DNA of 64,000 nucleotides from Myxococcales bacterium (GCA_019634415.1 JAHQVJ010000216.1:1-64000), one strand, 5' to 3'; shown: positions 17,855 through 28,383, counted from the first letter of the stretch. The notes: a model not told the origin generated them from the sequence alone. A program made the numbers and translations.

Positions 17855-18529
17855 ATGTCGCCGTTGCTGGTTGCCACCGCCCTCTTCGGAGCACCACCTG
17901 CCGTCGCCCAAGCCCCCACGGGCTCGGGGCTCGATCCCGACGCCATCGTCCCGGGAACCTCCCCGGGGCTCATGGTCCCGGAGACCGACGACATCGAGTG
18001 GCAGTGGCCACTGTACGGCCGCGTCACCAGCCAGTTCGGCTTCCGGCGGGACCCCACGGGCCGAGGGCGGCGCATGCACAGCGGGATCGACATCGCGGCT
18101 GCGCCGGGGCGGACCGTGCGTGCGGCAGGCAAGGGTGTGATCCGGTTCGCGGGCCGCAACGCGGCGTACGGGTTGATGGTGGAGATCCAGCATCCGGATG
18201 GCCACCTCACGCGCTACGCCCACCTCAACGCGCTGTGGGTGCAGAAAGGCAAGTCGGTGGAGGGTGGCGATCCCGTCGGCACCGTCGGCAGCACGGGTCG
18301 GTCCACGGGGCCGCACCTGCACTTCGAGCTGCGCGAGGGCCGCAAGCCCGTGGATCCGGCGGTCATCGCCATCCACTTCGGGGCTCCCGTCGACGCCGCC
18401 GCCAAGCAGAAGGGCGATGTGCTCCGGGTGCCTGGCCTCCCGCGCTCGCGCATGGTGCGCACGGTCACGGCGGCCATGGAGCGCCTGCGCGGCATCACGG
18501 CGATGTTCTGGGATTGGTGGTCGTCCTGA
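17855..18529 (+). CDS. M23-family peptidase (LytM-like)
   Basis: 224 residues with a signal peptide (1-19). The M23 zinc-peptidase core spans about 50-165: HSGIDIAA supplies the H-x3-D ligands and HLHFELR the H-x-H ligands, preceded by the usual ITSQFGFRRDP-like strand (here VTSQFGFRRD). These enzymes cut peptidoglycan cross-bridges or stems. All catalytic residues are present, so it is predicted active rather than a degenerate LytM activator. The ATG at 17855 was preferred over a TTG at 17852 because GGAGG is at the right distance. The C-terminal 60 residues are Arg-rich and unlike the family. Confidence 0.9.
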   Translation: MSPLLVATALFGAPPAVAQAPTGSGLDPDAIVPGTSPGLMVPETDDIEWQWPLYGRVTSQFGFRRDPTGRGRRMHSGIDIAAAPGRTVRAAGKGVIRFAGRNAAYGLMVEIQHPDGHLTRYAHLNALWVQKGKSVEGGDPVGTVGSTGRSTGPHLHFELREGRKPVDPAVIAIHFGAPVDAAAKQKGDVLRVPGLPRSRMVRTVTAAMERLRGITAMFWDWWSS

Positions 18530-18587
18530 TGGTGGAATGACACAGGGCGCGTCCCGATGAGGGAGCGGTAGATCGCCCGGATCCGAT

Positions 18588-20009
18588 GTGTCTCCTTCGC
18601 ATGACGCCGACGGCGCTGCTCACTTCACGCCAGAGGCGCTTCAGCAGCGACGACGGCGACGCCTGGCCCTGGTGTTGCGCGTGGTGATCGTGGCGGCCAG
18701 TGTCGGTGTGCTCGGCCTGGCCGGCAACGTGCTGTTCGTGGATGGCCTCGAGCAAGCGGCCCTGCGGAACCTGGTTGTCCTCACGGCGCTGCTCGGGTGC
18801 TACGTCGTCAGCTATGTGCTGTTGGTCTGGGACCGCGTCGCAGCGGCGAGCGGGCTGCTGTTCTCGGTGTGGCTCACCTACTTGGCGGTCTTCCCCATCG
18901 TGAATCCCCCCACCGATCTGTCGTCGGACGTGGCTGCGGGGGTCTGGGGGATCCAGAGCGCCTACGCGGCGATGGTCATGATCGGCGTGATGTCCTTGGG
19001 AGACCCACGCGACTCGTCGCGGTGGATCGTCGCGGTGCTCGCGGTGTACGGGCTCGGTTCCGTGGCCACGGTGCCGTCGCTGACCACGTCGGGGCAGGCG
19101 GCCACCTGGCTCGCGATCACCTTGTCCATCGTGGTGTTGCTCGGAGCGGCGGCGCTGCTCGCCCGCGCCTTCGTCAACGATCTGTACCTGTCGGTGGTCC
19201 ACTCCATCCACGCCGAGCAGCGCGCGCGCGCGGCGAGCCAGGCGAAGAGTCGCTTCCTGGCCAACATGTCCCACGAGCTGCGCACCCCGCTGACGGGCAT
19301 CGTGGGCATGGTGGAGCTGGTGCGCGAGATCGCGGAGGAGGAAGGCTACAGCAAGCTCGACGCGGACCTCCAGAGAATTCTCGGGTCGGCCACCCACCTG
19401 ACCACCGTGATCGGCGACGTGCTGGATCTGTCCAAGATCGAGGCGGATCACATGGAGGTGTGTGCGGTGGTCGTTCCGCTCCGGCCCCTGCTCCAGGAGG
19501 TCCTGGCCACCACGCGGCCGCTGGCGCTGGCGCAGCGCAATCAGATCGAGCTTGACGTGCACGGGACGGCGGAGCACCTGGAGACGGATCCGGGGCGGCT
19601 GCGGCAGATCCTGCTCAACCTGCTGTCCAACGCTGCCAAGTTCACCCGCGGCGGCACCGTGGGGTTGCGGGTCGCGAGTGGCGCACAGTCCGTCCGGTTC
19701 GACGTGTGGGATACGGGCATCGGGATCGCGCCCGACAAGCTCGACGCGGTGTTTCGGCCCTTCGAGCAGGCGGATGGGTCGTCCACGAGGACGTACGGGG
19801 GCACGGGCCTCGGTCTGGCCATCTCGCGGCGGCTCGTGACCATGCTCGGGGGGCAGCTCGAGGTCACGAGCACACCGGGGGGCGGATCGTCGTTCTGGTT
19901 CGAGCTGCCCCTGTCCTTGCCCAGCGACACCTCACGACCCGGGGTGCAGCCGGCGATGGAGAGCTGCGCGTCGTCGGCTGCGGAAGCGCGCCAGGTCGTC
20001 GAGGCGTAG
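18588..20009 (+). CDS. Orphan membrane sensor histidine kinase
   Basis: 473 residues. An N-terminal sensor of about six membrane segments (25-205) is followed by a complete kinase: H-box [13 protein letters not shown] (His229), N-box [10 protein letters not shown]1 box DTGIGIAPD, and G2 box [10 protein letters not shown]. It should autophosphorylate in response to a membrane or ligand signal. No response regulator gene lies within the window on either side, so the partner is elsewhere. A GTG start was used; no strong ribosome-binding site is near it and an exact start is uncertain. The C-terminal 40 residues after the ATPase domain look disordered. Confidence 0.92.
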   Translation: MSPSHDADGAAHFTPEALQQRRRRRLALVLRVVIVAASVGVLGLAGNVLFVDGLEQAALRNLVVLTALLGCYVVSYVLLVWDRVAAASGLLFSVWLTYLAVFPIVNPPTDLSSDVAAGVWGIQSAYAAMVMIGVMSLGDPRDSSRWIVAVLAVYGLGSVATVPSLTTSGQAATWLAITLSIVVLLGAAALLARAFVNDLYLSVVHSIHAEQRARAASQAKSRFLANMSHELRTPLTGIVGMVELVREIAEEEGYSKLDADLQRILGSATHLTTVIGDVLDLSKIEADHMEVCAVVVPLRPLLQEVLATTRPLALAQRNQIELDVHGTAEHLETDPGRLRQILLNLLSNAAKFTRGGTVGLRVASGAQSVRFDVWDTGIGIAPDKLDAVFRPFEQADGSSTRTYGGTGLGLAISRRLVTMLGGQLEVTSTPGGGSSFWFELPLSLPSDTSRPGVQPAMESCASSAAEARQVVEA

Positions 20010-20170
20010 GGCCTCGAGCTAGGCCAGGAGCTGCCGGCGCGCGGGGACGGGCCTTCTCCACGTGCCACGCCAACGCGACGACACGGATCTTCGGGGACTG
20101 GGCCGCGTCAGCGATCGTGGACGCCTGTGGAACCCGTCCGACGGTTTAGGATGGGCCACGCCCTGGATGT

Positions 20171-23100
20171 GTGTTGAGACGAGGTCTTCGCGCTGCGCTG
20201 GTGATGCTGTTCTGTGGGCTGGCCGTCATGGCCAGCGCCGGGAGCACCGATGTCGTGCTGGATGCGCTGCTGCAGCGTCCGCGCGCCCACAACGGCACCG
20301 TCGTGGTTCCGGATCGGTTCCTCCGCTCCTTCGATCCGATCACGGTGTTCTACCCGGCGGCGAAGGGGCCGAAGGACGGGGGCGCCGAGACCGATCCGGA
20401 GGAGTGGGTCACCCTCGATCCGGCATGGCCGGGGGCCTGGACGTGGCTGGACGCGCGCACGCTGCAGTTCCGGCCTGCCGAGCCCTACCCCCCGCTGGAG
20501 GTCTTCGCGGTGGACGTGAAGGGAGCCAGCCGTCCCGTCACGCTGGCCACGCTCATGACGCCGCCGTCGGCCACGCAGCCGCGCCAGGGGGCGTCTGATC
20601 TGTCCGCGGTGGAGCGCATCGTGCTCACGTTTCCGCGCCCCATCGCGCCGGATGCGCTGGCGCGCATGATCACCATCGAGGTGCGGCCGCTGCCCGGCAT
20701 CGGGGAGGGCCCTGCCCAGCGGCTGACCCGTCGCGACTTCGAGGTGAAGGTGCTCGACCGGGCTCGGGCCACGGATCCGGCACGGTACGCGCTGGTGCTC
20801 CACCATCCGATCAGCCTCGGTCGTCGCGCCACCGTGCGTTTCGGGTTGTCGCTCGACGACGCGGACGAAGCGGTCTCCCAGCTCACGTTCTCCACCGCCG
20901 AGCCCTTCCGGGTGGTGTCGGTGGGGTGCCGTGGACGCGTGGTACCGGTGTCGGTCTCGGGCGGTGAGCAGGCCGCGGATGCGCCGCTGCGCTGCACCCA
21001 GGCTCGGGAGGTCCAGCTGGGCTTCAGCGCCACCTTGGCGGAGCTGGGCCCCATCGGCGGGCGCAACCTCGTGCGCTTCGAGCCCGCCGTCGCCGATGTC
21101 AGCTACGTGAACAGGGGCCGGTCGCTGGTGGTGCGTGGTGCCTTCGAGGCTGACCAGCCCTACCGCGTGAGCGTCGCACCTGCGCAGGTGCTCGACGTCG
21201 CAGGTCGGCCGCTGCAGCTCGACGCCGAAGCCTCGGTGCACCTGTACTTCCCGCGACAGCCTCCGTATCTGCGCTGGCAGGTGGGCCAGGGCGTGCTGGA
21301 GCGCCTGGGTCCCAAGGACCTCCCCATGGAGGGGCGGGGTCACACCCGCGCGGATCTGCGGATCTACGAGGTGGATCCCCTCAATCGAAACCTGTGGCCC
21401 TTTCCCACGAGCCCGCTCGTGGTGGACGAGGCGCAGCGTCCGCCGGGGCCCGGAGAGCGTCCAGAGGACTGGGCCTCGGAGCGCGACATCCCCGCAGGGG
21501 ATCTCACTCGCCGGCTCATGGCTCTCGGATCTCCTGGCATCTCCACCATCGTCGAGCTCGGCGCTGATCCGCAGGCGGGTGCGGCTCGCTTCGGGCTGGA
21601 CCTCACGGCGCCGCTGACCGAGCTGTCGGGAGCCAACGAGCCAGGGCACTACCTGGTGGGCGTGCGGCGCCTCGACGCGGGCACGCAGCGGTCCTGGGTG
21701 CGCGTGCAGGTCACGGATCTGTCGTTGACCACGGTGGAGAACCCACGCGACGTGCTGTTCGCGGTGAGCTCCTTGTCGTCGGGCCAGGCTGTGTCCGGGG
21801 CGACGGTGCGCGTGGACGGGGTGGTGCGCCGAAGCGGGCAGCCAGCGGCCTTCGAGACGCTGTTCCGGGGGCGCACCACGGAGGGGGGCGAGGTGACCTG
21901 GGAGGCGCCGGGTCCGAAGCGCAACACCACCATCTCCGTGTCCCGCATCGTGGTGCAGCGAGGCGACGACGTGCTCGTGCTGCAGCCTCGCTCGGAGCGC
22001 ATCTTCCGAGACGGACACTGGCACTCGGGCGGATCGGGCTGGCTGCAGTGGATGTTCTCGGACCTCGCACGGCGGGGGGAGCCAGCACAGCGCCTGGGGC
22101 ACCTGTTCACGGAGCGACCCATCTACCGGCCATCGGACGAGGTGCACCTCAAGGGCTTCGTGCGGTCGCGAGACAAGGGGCGCCTCACCACGCTGTCGGG
22201 CACGGGCGAGATCGAGGTGCGCGCACCGGGAGGCAACCGCTGGACGCTGCCGGTGGAGGTGTCGCGCTCGGGCAGCGTGTATGCACGCTGGCAGCAGGAC
22301 GATCCTCCCACCGGGGTCTACAGCGCAGACCTGCGGTTGAAGGACGGCAACGGCCGGCTGCAGTCGCTGGCGAACACCAGCTTCCAGGTGGAGGCCTACC
22401 GGCTGCCCACCTTCGAGGTCCAGCTGCATCCGCCCGACGGGGCCACCCAGGTCGCCAACGACCGTCCCTTCGACGTGACGATGACGGCGTCGTACTACGC
22501 AGGTGGTCGCGTGTCTGGGCGGCCCGTGCGGTGGCGGGTCACGCAGTACCCCTACACCTGGACGCCGGGCAGCACCTTCGAGGACTTCCGCTGGTCGAGC
22601 GACGGTCGCTTCAGCGGAGGGGGGCGCTTCCGCGCCACGCCACAGCTGTCGGTGCAGGGCACCACCACCGCGAAGGGGGTGGACACCCTGGCGCTGGATC
22701 CCGGGATCGAGGCCGACGCGATGCCGCGCACCTACGTGGTGGAGGCCACCGTCACGGGCGCCGACGAGCAGACGGTCACCGAGACGCTTCAGGTCCACGC
22801 GGTGCCCGCCTTCGCGCTGGGGCTGAAGGTGCCACGGTTCGTGGAGTCCTCCGACCGCATCTCGGCGCAGGCGCTGGTGGTGGGGCCGGACGGATCGCCG
22901 GTGGCTGGCCAGGAGCTGACGGTGCGGCTGCTGCAGCGCCAGTGGCACTCGGTGCTGCAGGCGTCGGACTTCAGCAACGGCGAGGCGCGCTACCTCACGG
23001 ACGTGGTGGACGAGGTGGTCACGGAGCGCACCCTGACCAGCACCTCGCGACCGATGCCCGTAAACCTGGGCATCGAGGAAGCGGGCGTGTACCTGGTGGA

Positions 23101-26014
23101 GCTGGAGGCGCGCGACGCCCTGGGGCGTGTGCAGGTGGTGCGGGTGGACCTGTACGCTGCGGGCGACGAGCCGGTGTCGTGGGACAAGCCCAAGGCGGGT
23201 ACCTTCCAGCTGGTGGCCGACCGCGACTCCCATCGCCCCGGCCAGCGGGCGAAGATCCTGGTGCAGAGCCCGTTCCAGCGAGGGCAGGCCCTCGTGGTGG
23301 TGGAGGCACCGCAGGGCAACGAGTACCTGCGGGTGCCCGTGCGCAACGGTGCGGCCACGGTGAGCATTCCGGTGCGGGAGGGCTGGGTGCCGCGCGTGCC
23401 CGTGCACGTGTTGCTCCGCACCGGGAGGAACCCCGACGCCCCCTCTCGGGTGGGGACCTCGGACCAGCCACTGGATGCAGGTAAGCCCCAGACGGTGGCG
23501 TCCACCCTGTGGCTGCAGGTGGAGCCGGTGGAGAATCAGCTGCAGGTGGAGGTGACGCACCCCGAGCGCGCGCTGCCCGGGGCCACCGTTCCCCTCACGG
23601 TTCGACTGAAGGATCCCAGCGGCCGGCCGCGCGCGGGTGAGGTCACCCTGTGGCTGGTGGATCAGGCGGTGCTCGCGCTGGCCAAGGAGCAGCGCCTGGA
23701 TCCGCTGCCCGACTTCCTCCCCGATCGACGCTCCCACGTGCAGCTGCGCGACACCCGCAACGAGGTGGTGGGGCGCATCCCGAGGGTTGCGATGCCTGGC
23801 GGAGACGGCGGCGAAGACGAGATGATGGAGGAGGAGGTGCTGGAGCGCACCACGATCCGCAAGGACTTCCGGCCCATCGCCTACTACGAGCCCACGCTGA
23901 AGGTGGGCTCCTCCGGGGTGGCGACGGTGAACGTGCCGCTGCCCGACAACCTCACGGTGTTCAAGGTGCGAGCGAAGGCGGTGTCGGGGCCGGAGCGCTT
24001 CGGCGTGGGTACCTCTCAGATCGCCGTGCGCCTGCCGGTGGTGGTGCAGCCCACGCTGCCGCGGTTCGTGCGGCCTGGCGACCGCTTCGAGGCCTCGGCC
24101 CTGGCGCGTGTGGTGGAGGGGAGCGGCGGGGCCGCCACCGCCGAGATCCGCGCCGAGGGGCTCGCGGTGCGGGGGCCCGGCAAGATCCGCCTGGAGCTCG
24201 ACCCCGACGAAGCTGCTCGCGTGGCCTTCCCGGTGGTGGTGGACACGCCGGAGGTGGCCGAGGACGGGCAGCTGTCGCGGCGCGAGGTGAGCATCACGCT
24301 GGGGGCCGTGCGCTCGTCGGACTCGGCGGGAGATGCCGCCCAGGTACGGCTGCCCCTGCGCGACGATCGACGTCCTCGCTCTCGGAGGGTGCTGCTGCCC
24401 CTCGAGGTGGGCGGCACCGCCGCGGTCCCGGCGCTCCCGGAGGAGGCGCGTGCCAACAGCGTGCGACGCACGGTGGTGGTGGCGGATCACGAGGGGCTCG
24501 CGCGCCTGGCGGGGGCGGTGGATCTGCTGCGCCACACCCAGCCGCGGAGCACGTCGGAGCGCCTGTCGCGGGCGCGTGTACTGCTGGGGTTGGGGGCGCT
24601 GCGCGAGCCGCTGCAGCTGCCCGAGCCCAAGGAGTCCACCGAGGTGCGCCAGGCGGTGGAGGACCTGCTTGCCTGGCTGCCCACGGTGTTCGACGACGGG
24701 GGGCGCATCGGCCAGTGGCCCGGCACCCGTGGTCGCGTGGGGCTCACGGCAGACGCGCTGCTGTTCTGCGTGGACGCCAAGGAGGCCGGCTACGCCGTGG
24801 ATGGACCCCTCGAGGAGGCGCTGATCCGCACGCTCCGAGCGGCGTTGCGGTCCGACTACTCCACCTTCCTCGACGGCGAGAGCTGGTACGAGCGCGCTCG
24901 CTCCCTGTGGGCGCTCACGAGCACCGGTCGCTTCGAGGACGCCTACTTCGCAGAGCTGGCGCGCAAGACGCGCAACCTGGGTCCCGACGGATCGTCGATG
25001 GTGCTGCTGTCTGCCCACCGCGCGGATCAGGGGGAGCTGGCGGCCGCCGAGGCCCTGGGGGCAGGTCTGTCGAAGGAGGTGCTGGTGCAGCTGTACCAGG
25101 GCCAGGAGCGCTATGCGGGCCTCGCCTCGTGGCGCACGGACCGGAACCCCCTCATCGCGGCCTCCGAGGCGCAGACGCTGGCCCACGTGGTGCGGGCGCT
25201 GCACCGAGCGCGCCCCGACGACGACAAGGTGGAGCTGGCCACCGATGCGCTGGTGCGCATGGGGGGCGCCGATGGGTGGGGACACGCCGACGTGGATGCG
25301 GCGGTGCTGCTCGCCCTCGGGGAGCAGCTGACGGCCTCTGGTAGCGCTGATGCGCGGGTGGAGCTGCAGGGGCTCGGTCAGCCCGTGGTGCTCGCCCTCA
25401 CCAGCGACGCGCCGGTGGCGTCCACCGTGTTCGCCGATCCGGGTGCGGCCACCGTGGCCCACCAGCGCGGATCGGCCGCTCAGGTGCTGGCCACCGATCG
25501 CTGGATCCCGGCTGCACCGGGATCCGAGCAGGCCGCCGAGCAGCGTGGCTTCGTGGTGAGCCGCGCTTGGAACCGCATCCGCGCCGACGGGCCCGCCGAC
25601 AAGATCGCGCTGCAGCAGCCAGGGCGGCAGCTGGAGATCCAGGTGGGCGACGTCATCGAGGATCACGTGCGGCTGGTGGTGCCCGAGACCCGCCACCACG
25701 CCGTGCTCACGGTGCCGCTGGCGGCGGGCATGGAGCCCATGAACCCAGCGCTGGCCACCGCTCCGCCCGAGGCGCGCCCCGAGGGCACCACCACCGCGCG
25801 CCCCAGCTGGGTGGCGTTCTACGACGATGCGGTGACCTACACCTTCGAGACGCTGCCCAAGGGCACCTACGACGTGTACTTCCGCACCCGGGCGAGCACG
25901 CCAGGTCGCTTCGTGCAGCCGGCGGCGCGCGCCGAGATGATCTACGACCGCGCGGTGGTGGGGCTGTCGCCCGGCGCCAAGGTCACGGTCACCCAGGCGC
26001 GGCCTGCGGAGTAG
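20171..26014 (+). CDS. Alpha-2-macroglobulin family protein without thioester (YfaS-like)
   Basis: 1947 residues, exported (hydrophobic signal about 7-24). Successive MG beta domains lead to the family hallmark RKDFRPIAYYEP with LPDNLT (about 1235-1270), a helical TED-like domain (about 1435-1740) and a C-terminal beta domain. In thioester members the TED begins with a Cys-x-Glu-Gln motif. Here the matching place (about 1451-1464, LRHTQPRSTSERLS) has no Cys and no Glu-Gln, so it is predicted unable to trap proteases covalently, like E. coli YfaS. No penicillin-binding protein 1C gene is next to it. GTG start; no lipobox seen. Proposed role: periplasmic protease inhibition or surface binding. 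Confidence 0.88.
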   Translation: MLRRGLRAALVMLFCGLAVMASAGSTDVVLDALLQRPRAHNGTVVVPDRFLRSFDPITVFYPAAKGPKDGGAETDPEEWVTLDPAWPGAWTWLDARTLQFRPAEPYPPLEVFAVDVKGASRPVTLATLMTPPSATQPRQGASDLSAVERIVLTFPRPIAPDALARMITIEVRPLPGIGEGPAQRLTRRDFEVKVLDRARATDPARYALVLHHPISLGRRATVRFGLSLDDADEAVSQLTFSTAEPFRVVSVGCRGRVVPVSVSGGEQAADAPLRCTQAREVQLGFSATLAELGPIGGRNLVRFEPAVADVSYVNRGRSLVVRGAFEADQPYRVSVAPAQVLDVAGRPLQLDAEASVHLYFPRQPPYLRWQVGQGVLERLGPKDLPMEGRGHTRADLRIYEVDPLNRNLWPFPTSPLVVDEAQRPPGPGERPEDWASERDIPAGDLTRRLMALGSPGISTIVELGADPQAGAARFGLDLTAPLTELSGANEPGHYLVGVRRLDAGTQRSWVRVQVTDLSLTTVENPRDVLFAVSSLSSGQAVSGATVRVDGVVRRSGQPAAFETLFRGRTTEGGEVTWEAPGPKRNTTISVSRIVVQRGDDVLVLQPRSERIFRDGHWHSGGSGWLQWMFSDLARRGEPAQRLGHLFTERPIYRPSDEVHLKGFVRSRDKGRLTTLSGTGEIEVRAPGGNRWTLPVEVSRSGSVYARWQQDDPPTGVYSADLRLKDGNGRLQSLANTSFQVEAYRLPTFEVQLHPPDGATQVANDRPFDVTMTASYYAGGRVSGRPVRWRVTQYPYTWTPGSTFEDFRWSSDGRFSGGGRFRATPQLSVQGTTTAKGVDTLALDPGIEADAMPRTYVVEATVTGADEQTVTETLQVHAVPAFALGLKVPRFVESSDRISAQALVVGPDGSPVAGQELTVRLLQRQWHSVLQASDFSNGEARYLTDVVDEVVTERTLTSTSRPMPVNLGIEEAGVYLVELEARDALGRVQVVRVDLYAAGDEPVSWDKPKAGTFQLVADRDSHRPGQRAKILVQSPFQRGQALVVVEAPQGNEYLRVPVRNGAATVSIPVREGWVPRVPVHVLLRTGRNPDAPSRVGTSDQPLDAGKPQTVASTLWLQVEPVENQLQVEVTHPERALPGATVPLTVRLKDPSGRPRAGEVTLWLVDQAVLALAKEQRLDPLPDFLPDRRSHVQLRDTRNEVVGRIPRVAMPGGDGGEDEMMEEEVLERTTIRKDFRPIAYYEPTLKVGSSGVATVNVPLPDNLTVFKVRAKAVSGPERFGVGTSQIAVRLPVVVQPTLPRFVRPGDRFEASALARVVEGSGGAATAEIRAEGLAVRGPGKIRLELDPDEAARVAFPVVVDTPEVAEDGQLSRREVSITLGAVRSSDSAGDAAQVRLPLRDDRRPRSRRVLLPLEVGGTAAVPALPEEARANSVRRTVVVADHEGLARLAGAVDLLRHTQPRSTSERLSRARVLLGLGALREPLQLPEPKESTEVRQAVEDLLAWLPTVFDDGGRIGQWPGTRGRVGLTADALLFCVDAKEAGYAVDGPLEEALIRTLRAALRSDYSTFLDGESWYERARSLWALTSTGRFEDAYFAELARKTRNLGPDGSSMVLLSAHRADQGELAAAEALGAGLSKEVLVQLYQGQERYAGLASWRTDRNPLIAASEAQTLAHVVRALHRARPDDDKVELATDALVRMGGADGWGHADVDAAVLLALGEQLTASGSADARVELQGLGQPVVLALTSDAPVASTVFADPGAATVAHQRGSAAQVLATDRWIPAAPGSEQAAEQRGFVVSRAWNRIRADGPADKIALQQPGRQLEIQVGDVIEDHVRLVVPETRHHAVLTVPLAAGMEPMNPALATAPPEARPEGTTTARPSWVAFYDDAVTYTFETLPKGTYDVYFRTRASTPGRFVQPAARAEMIYDRAVVGLSPGAKVTVTQARPAE

Positions 26015-26023
26015 GGAAGGCCC

Positions 26024-27772
26024 CTAGCTCGCGGCGCGCCGCCGCAGCACCGAGCCCATGCGCTGTTGCCCCAGGGCGTCGGTGGGGGCGCCGTCGACCA
26101 CCGCCTGCGCTCCCCCCACGAAGACGTGGCGGACCGCGTCGTCGTTGCGGCGCACCAGGCGGGGCAGGTCGGCAAAGCCCTCCATGGGTGCCTCGCTCAC
26201 CTCCTCGAGCCGCTGGTCCAGGCCGCTCGGGTCGATCACCACCACGTCGGCGCGGGCCCCCGAGCGGAGCACGCCCGCGTCGAGATCCAGGAACTCGGCG
26301 ATCTCTGCCGTGAGCCGGTGCACGGCGTGCCCCACCGTCATGAAGGGGGCGCCGTCGGCTTCGGCGTCGCGCACTCGCTTCAGCAGCCTCAGGCCGTAGT
26401 TGTAGAAGGCCATGTTGCGCAGGTGAGCGCCCGCGTCCGAGAACCCGATCAGCACCGCCGGGTGGCTCGCGATCCACTCCACCCACCGAGGGCGATCGTT
26501 GCCGATCACGCTGCGCCAGCGCAGCTCGTCGCCGTGGTCCGCGTTGAGGTCGAGGAAGGCGTCTTCCGGCTCGATGCCTCGCTGGCGTGCCACCTCGCCG
26601 AAGGTGCGCCCGTTCAGCGCGGGGTCGGGGCAGCTCACGATGCGAGCTTCGTCGAGATCGCGGTGGTAGGCCTTGCCGAACCAGGAGCGCCACTGCTTCT
26701 TGAAGCGCTCCCGGTAGCTCGGGTCGCGCAGCAGCTGCGCGCGTCGGTCCGGGTCTTGGATGTGCAGCGCATCGGTGCCCGCCGAGAACTCTTCGATGAC
26801 CGGCACCTCGAGTCCGTCGGACCAGATGTCGAAGGGGTGGGGCAGGGACTGCAGGCGCAGCTTGCCCCCCAAGATGTTGATCATGCGCGCCACCGCACCC
26901 ACCAGGCGGAACGACACACGCTCGGCGCGTGCATCCAGCAGAGTGATGATCATCGTCTTGAGGGCGGGTCGGAACAATCCCAGGGTCTCCCAGAAGAACG
27001 CGGCGGCGTTGAGCTTCATGGAGACGTCGGGCACACCCTGGAACACGGCGTCGCGCCGTCGCAGGATCCGGGTGAGGGCTCGGTATTCCGACCAGCGGGC
27101 GAACACCGAGGGCGTGGGGCGGCTCCGGAAGGCCTCCCCATCCATCTTGTCCCAGGGCAGGGTGTTGATGGACAGCCCGAGGTAGCCCGCGTCCAGGGCC
27201 TCGCGGAGCACCGCTCGCATCTGATCGAGCTCGGCGTAGGTGGGGCGTGCTGCCTCGTCGAGGCTGCGCTCGAGACCCATGGCCACCGCTCGGATGGTGG
27301 AGTGACCCAACAAGCAGGCCACGTTGGGTCCGAGCTGCAGGCCCTCGAGGTGGGCCAGGTAGCTTGCAGGGTCGTCCCAGTCCTTGGCCGACTCCAGCAG
27401 CGGCAGCACGACGTCTCGGGGGATCCCCTCCACGCGGCAGAACATGTCCGCCAGCGCCTCGGGTTCCCCCTGCACCATCGACAGCCCACAGCTGCCCAGG
27501 ACCACCGTGGTCACGCCGTGGCGCACGGACTCCGACAAGCCCGGCAGCACCTCGACTTCGGCGTCGTAGTGGGTGTGCAGATCGATGAACCCTGGCATGA
27601 CCCAGCACCCGGCGCAGTCCACCACCTCCACGCCAGGCGGATCCAGCACCCCCGCTGGAGCGATGGACGCCACGCGGCCGTCTCGGATCCACACGTCGGC
27701 GCGACGCCCAGGTCCGCCGACGCCGTCGAAGACCACGCCTCCTCGCAGGAGCCGCTCGGCGGTGGCGGTCAT
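26024..27772 (-). CDS. Amidohydrolase, N-acyl-D-amino-acid deacylase type
   Basis: 582 residues. The family markers are MPGFIDLHTHYD (metal ligands of the HxH pair near residue 68), LGHSTIR, and SDAGAHL with the catalytic Asp near 450, followed by the HRLTAEIAEFLDL and GARADVVVID ends typical of D-aminoacylases and related D-hydantoinases. It should hydrolyse an N-acyl or cyclic amide bond; the true substrate cannot be read from sequence. The ATG at 27772 overlaps the stop of the upstream gene (ATGA), making it the last gene of the exporter operon. No signal peptide, so cytoplasmic. Confidence 0.88.
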   Translation of the reverse strand: MTATAERLLRGGVVFDGVGGPGRRADVWIRDGRVASIAPAGVLDPPGVEVVDCAGCWVMPGFIDLHTHYDAEVEVLPGLSESVRHGVTTVVLGSCGLSMVQGEPEALADMFCRVEGIPRDVVLPLLESAKDWDDPASYLAHLEGLQLGPNVACLLGHSTIRAVAMGLERSLDEAARPTYAELDQMRAVLREALDAGYLGLSINTLPWDKMDGEAFRSRPTPSVFARWSEYRALTRILRRRDAVFQGVPDVSMKLNAAAFFWETLGLFRPALKTMIITLLDARAERVSFRLVGAVARMINILGGKLRLQSLPHPFDIWSDGLEVPVIEEFSAGTDALHIQDPDRRAQLLRDPSYRERFKKQWRSWFGKAYHRDLDEARIVSCPDPALNGRTFGEVARQRGIEPEDAFLDLNADHGDELRWRSVIGNDRPRWVEWIASHPAVLIGFSDAGAHLRNMAFYNYGLRLLKRVRDAEADGAPFMTVGHAVHRLTAEIAEFLDLDAGVLRSGARADVVVIDPSGLDQRLEEVSEAPMEGFADLPRLVRRNDDAVRHVFVGGAQAVVDGAPTDALGQQRMGSVLRRRAAS

Positions 27773-28383
27773 TGGGCTCGCACCACGGCCTCGAAGCGCC
27801 GCTCGCCGTCCACCTCCACGGGACTGAAGCGCTGGAACACGACGTTCTCGTAGTCCTGCTCCTCGATGCGGCCGGTGCCCAGGGCGCTCATCCAGCGCAC
27901 GCCGAAGTCGTCTCCTGGCCAGGGGCCCTGCAGCTTGCAGGTGGTTCCGTCCGAGGTGCACCACGACGTCACGTCCTCGGCGGCCAGATCCGGATCCACC
28001 GTGGTCAGCACGTGGAGCGCGGTCTCCTGCACCAGCAGCGCCACGGCCTCCGCGGCTGGGGTGCGAGGGGGCTGGGACGTCTGGCCGTCGAGCTCCGGGA
28101 AGTCCGAGGGCGGCGGGGCATCGGGCGAGGGAGCACGCGCTAGGTTCGGAGGGGGCTGCCAGTTTCCAGCGGGGCCCGCTGTGCGTGCCTCCTCACGCGG
28201 GGCTGCGCTGGCCACGGGCGGTGCGTCGATCGACCCATCGGCCGTAGCAGGGGTCCCCTCTGTCTGCCCCGAGGTGGGGGCTGTCGACACCTCGGTGCTG
28301 GGGGGCCGCAGCGCGAGGTAGGCGAGGGCCAGGAGGGCCACCGCCGCAGCGCCCATGACGAGGGGTGTGGTGCGATTGGTCAT
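27769..28383 (-). CDS. Membrane-anchored protein of unknown function
   Basis: 204 residues. One membrane helix at the N-terminus (about 9-26), a Pro/Ala/Ser-rich spacer (about 27-110), then a compact C-terminal domain of about 90 residues with one Cys pair (SWCTSDGTTCKL). The orientation (few positive residues after the helix) suggests that the C-terminal domain is periplasmic. Family not recognised. It lies between the exporter adaptor gene (31 bases upstream) and the amidohydrolase (4-base overlap), so it is likely part of the export function by position only. Confidence 0.6.
   Translation of the reverse strand: MTNRTTPLVMGAAAVALLALAYLALRPPSTEVSTAPTSGQTEGTPATADGSIDAPPVASAAPREEARTAGPAGNWQPPPNLARAPSPDAPPPSDFPELDGQTSQPPRTPAAEAVALLVQETALHVLTTVDPDLAAEDVTSWCTSDGTTCKLQGPWPGDDFGVRWMSALGTGRIEEQDYENVVFQRFSPVEVDGERRFEAVVRAQ

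Noticed and set aside
20010-20025. Terminator after the histidine kinase
   Set aside because: The stem (GGCCT/AGGCC) has only five pairs and there is no T-tract.
20108-25699. A 1863-residue open frame antisense to the macroglobulin gene
   Set aside because: It mirrors codon positions of the real gene, is dominated by His/Gln/Arg/Gly and has no domain; it arises from high third-position G/C.
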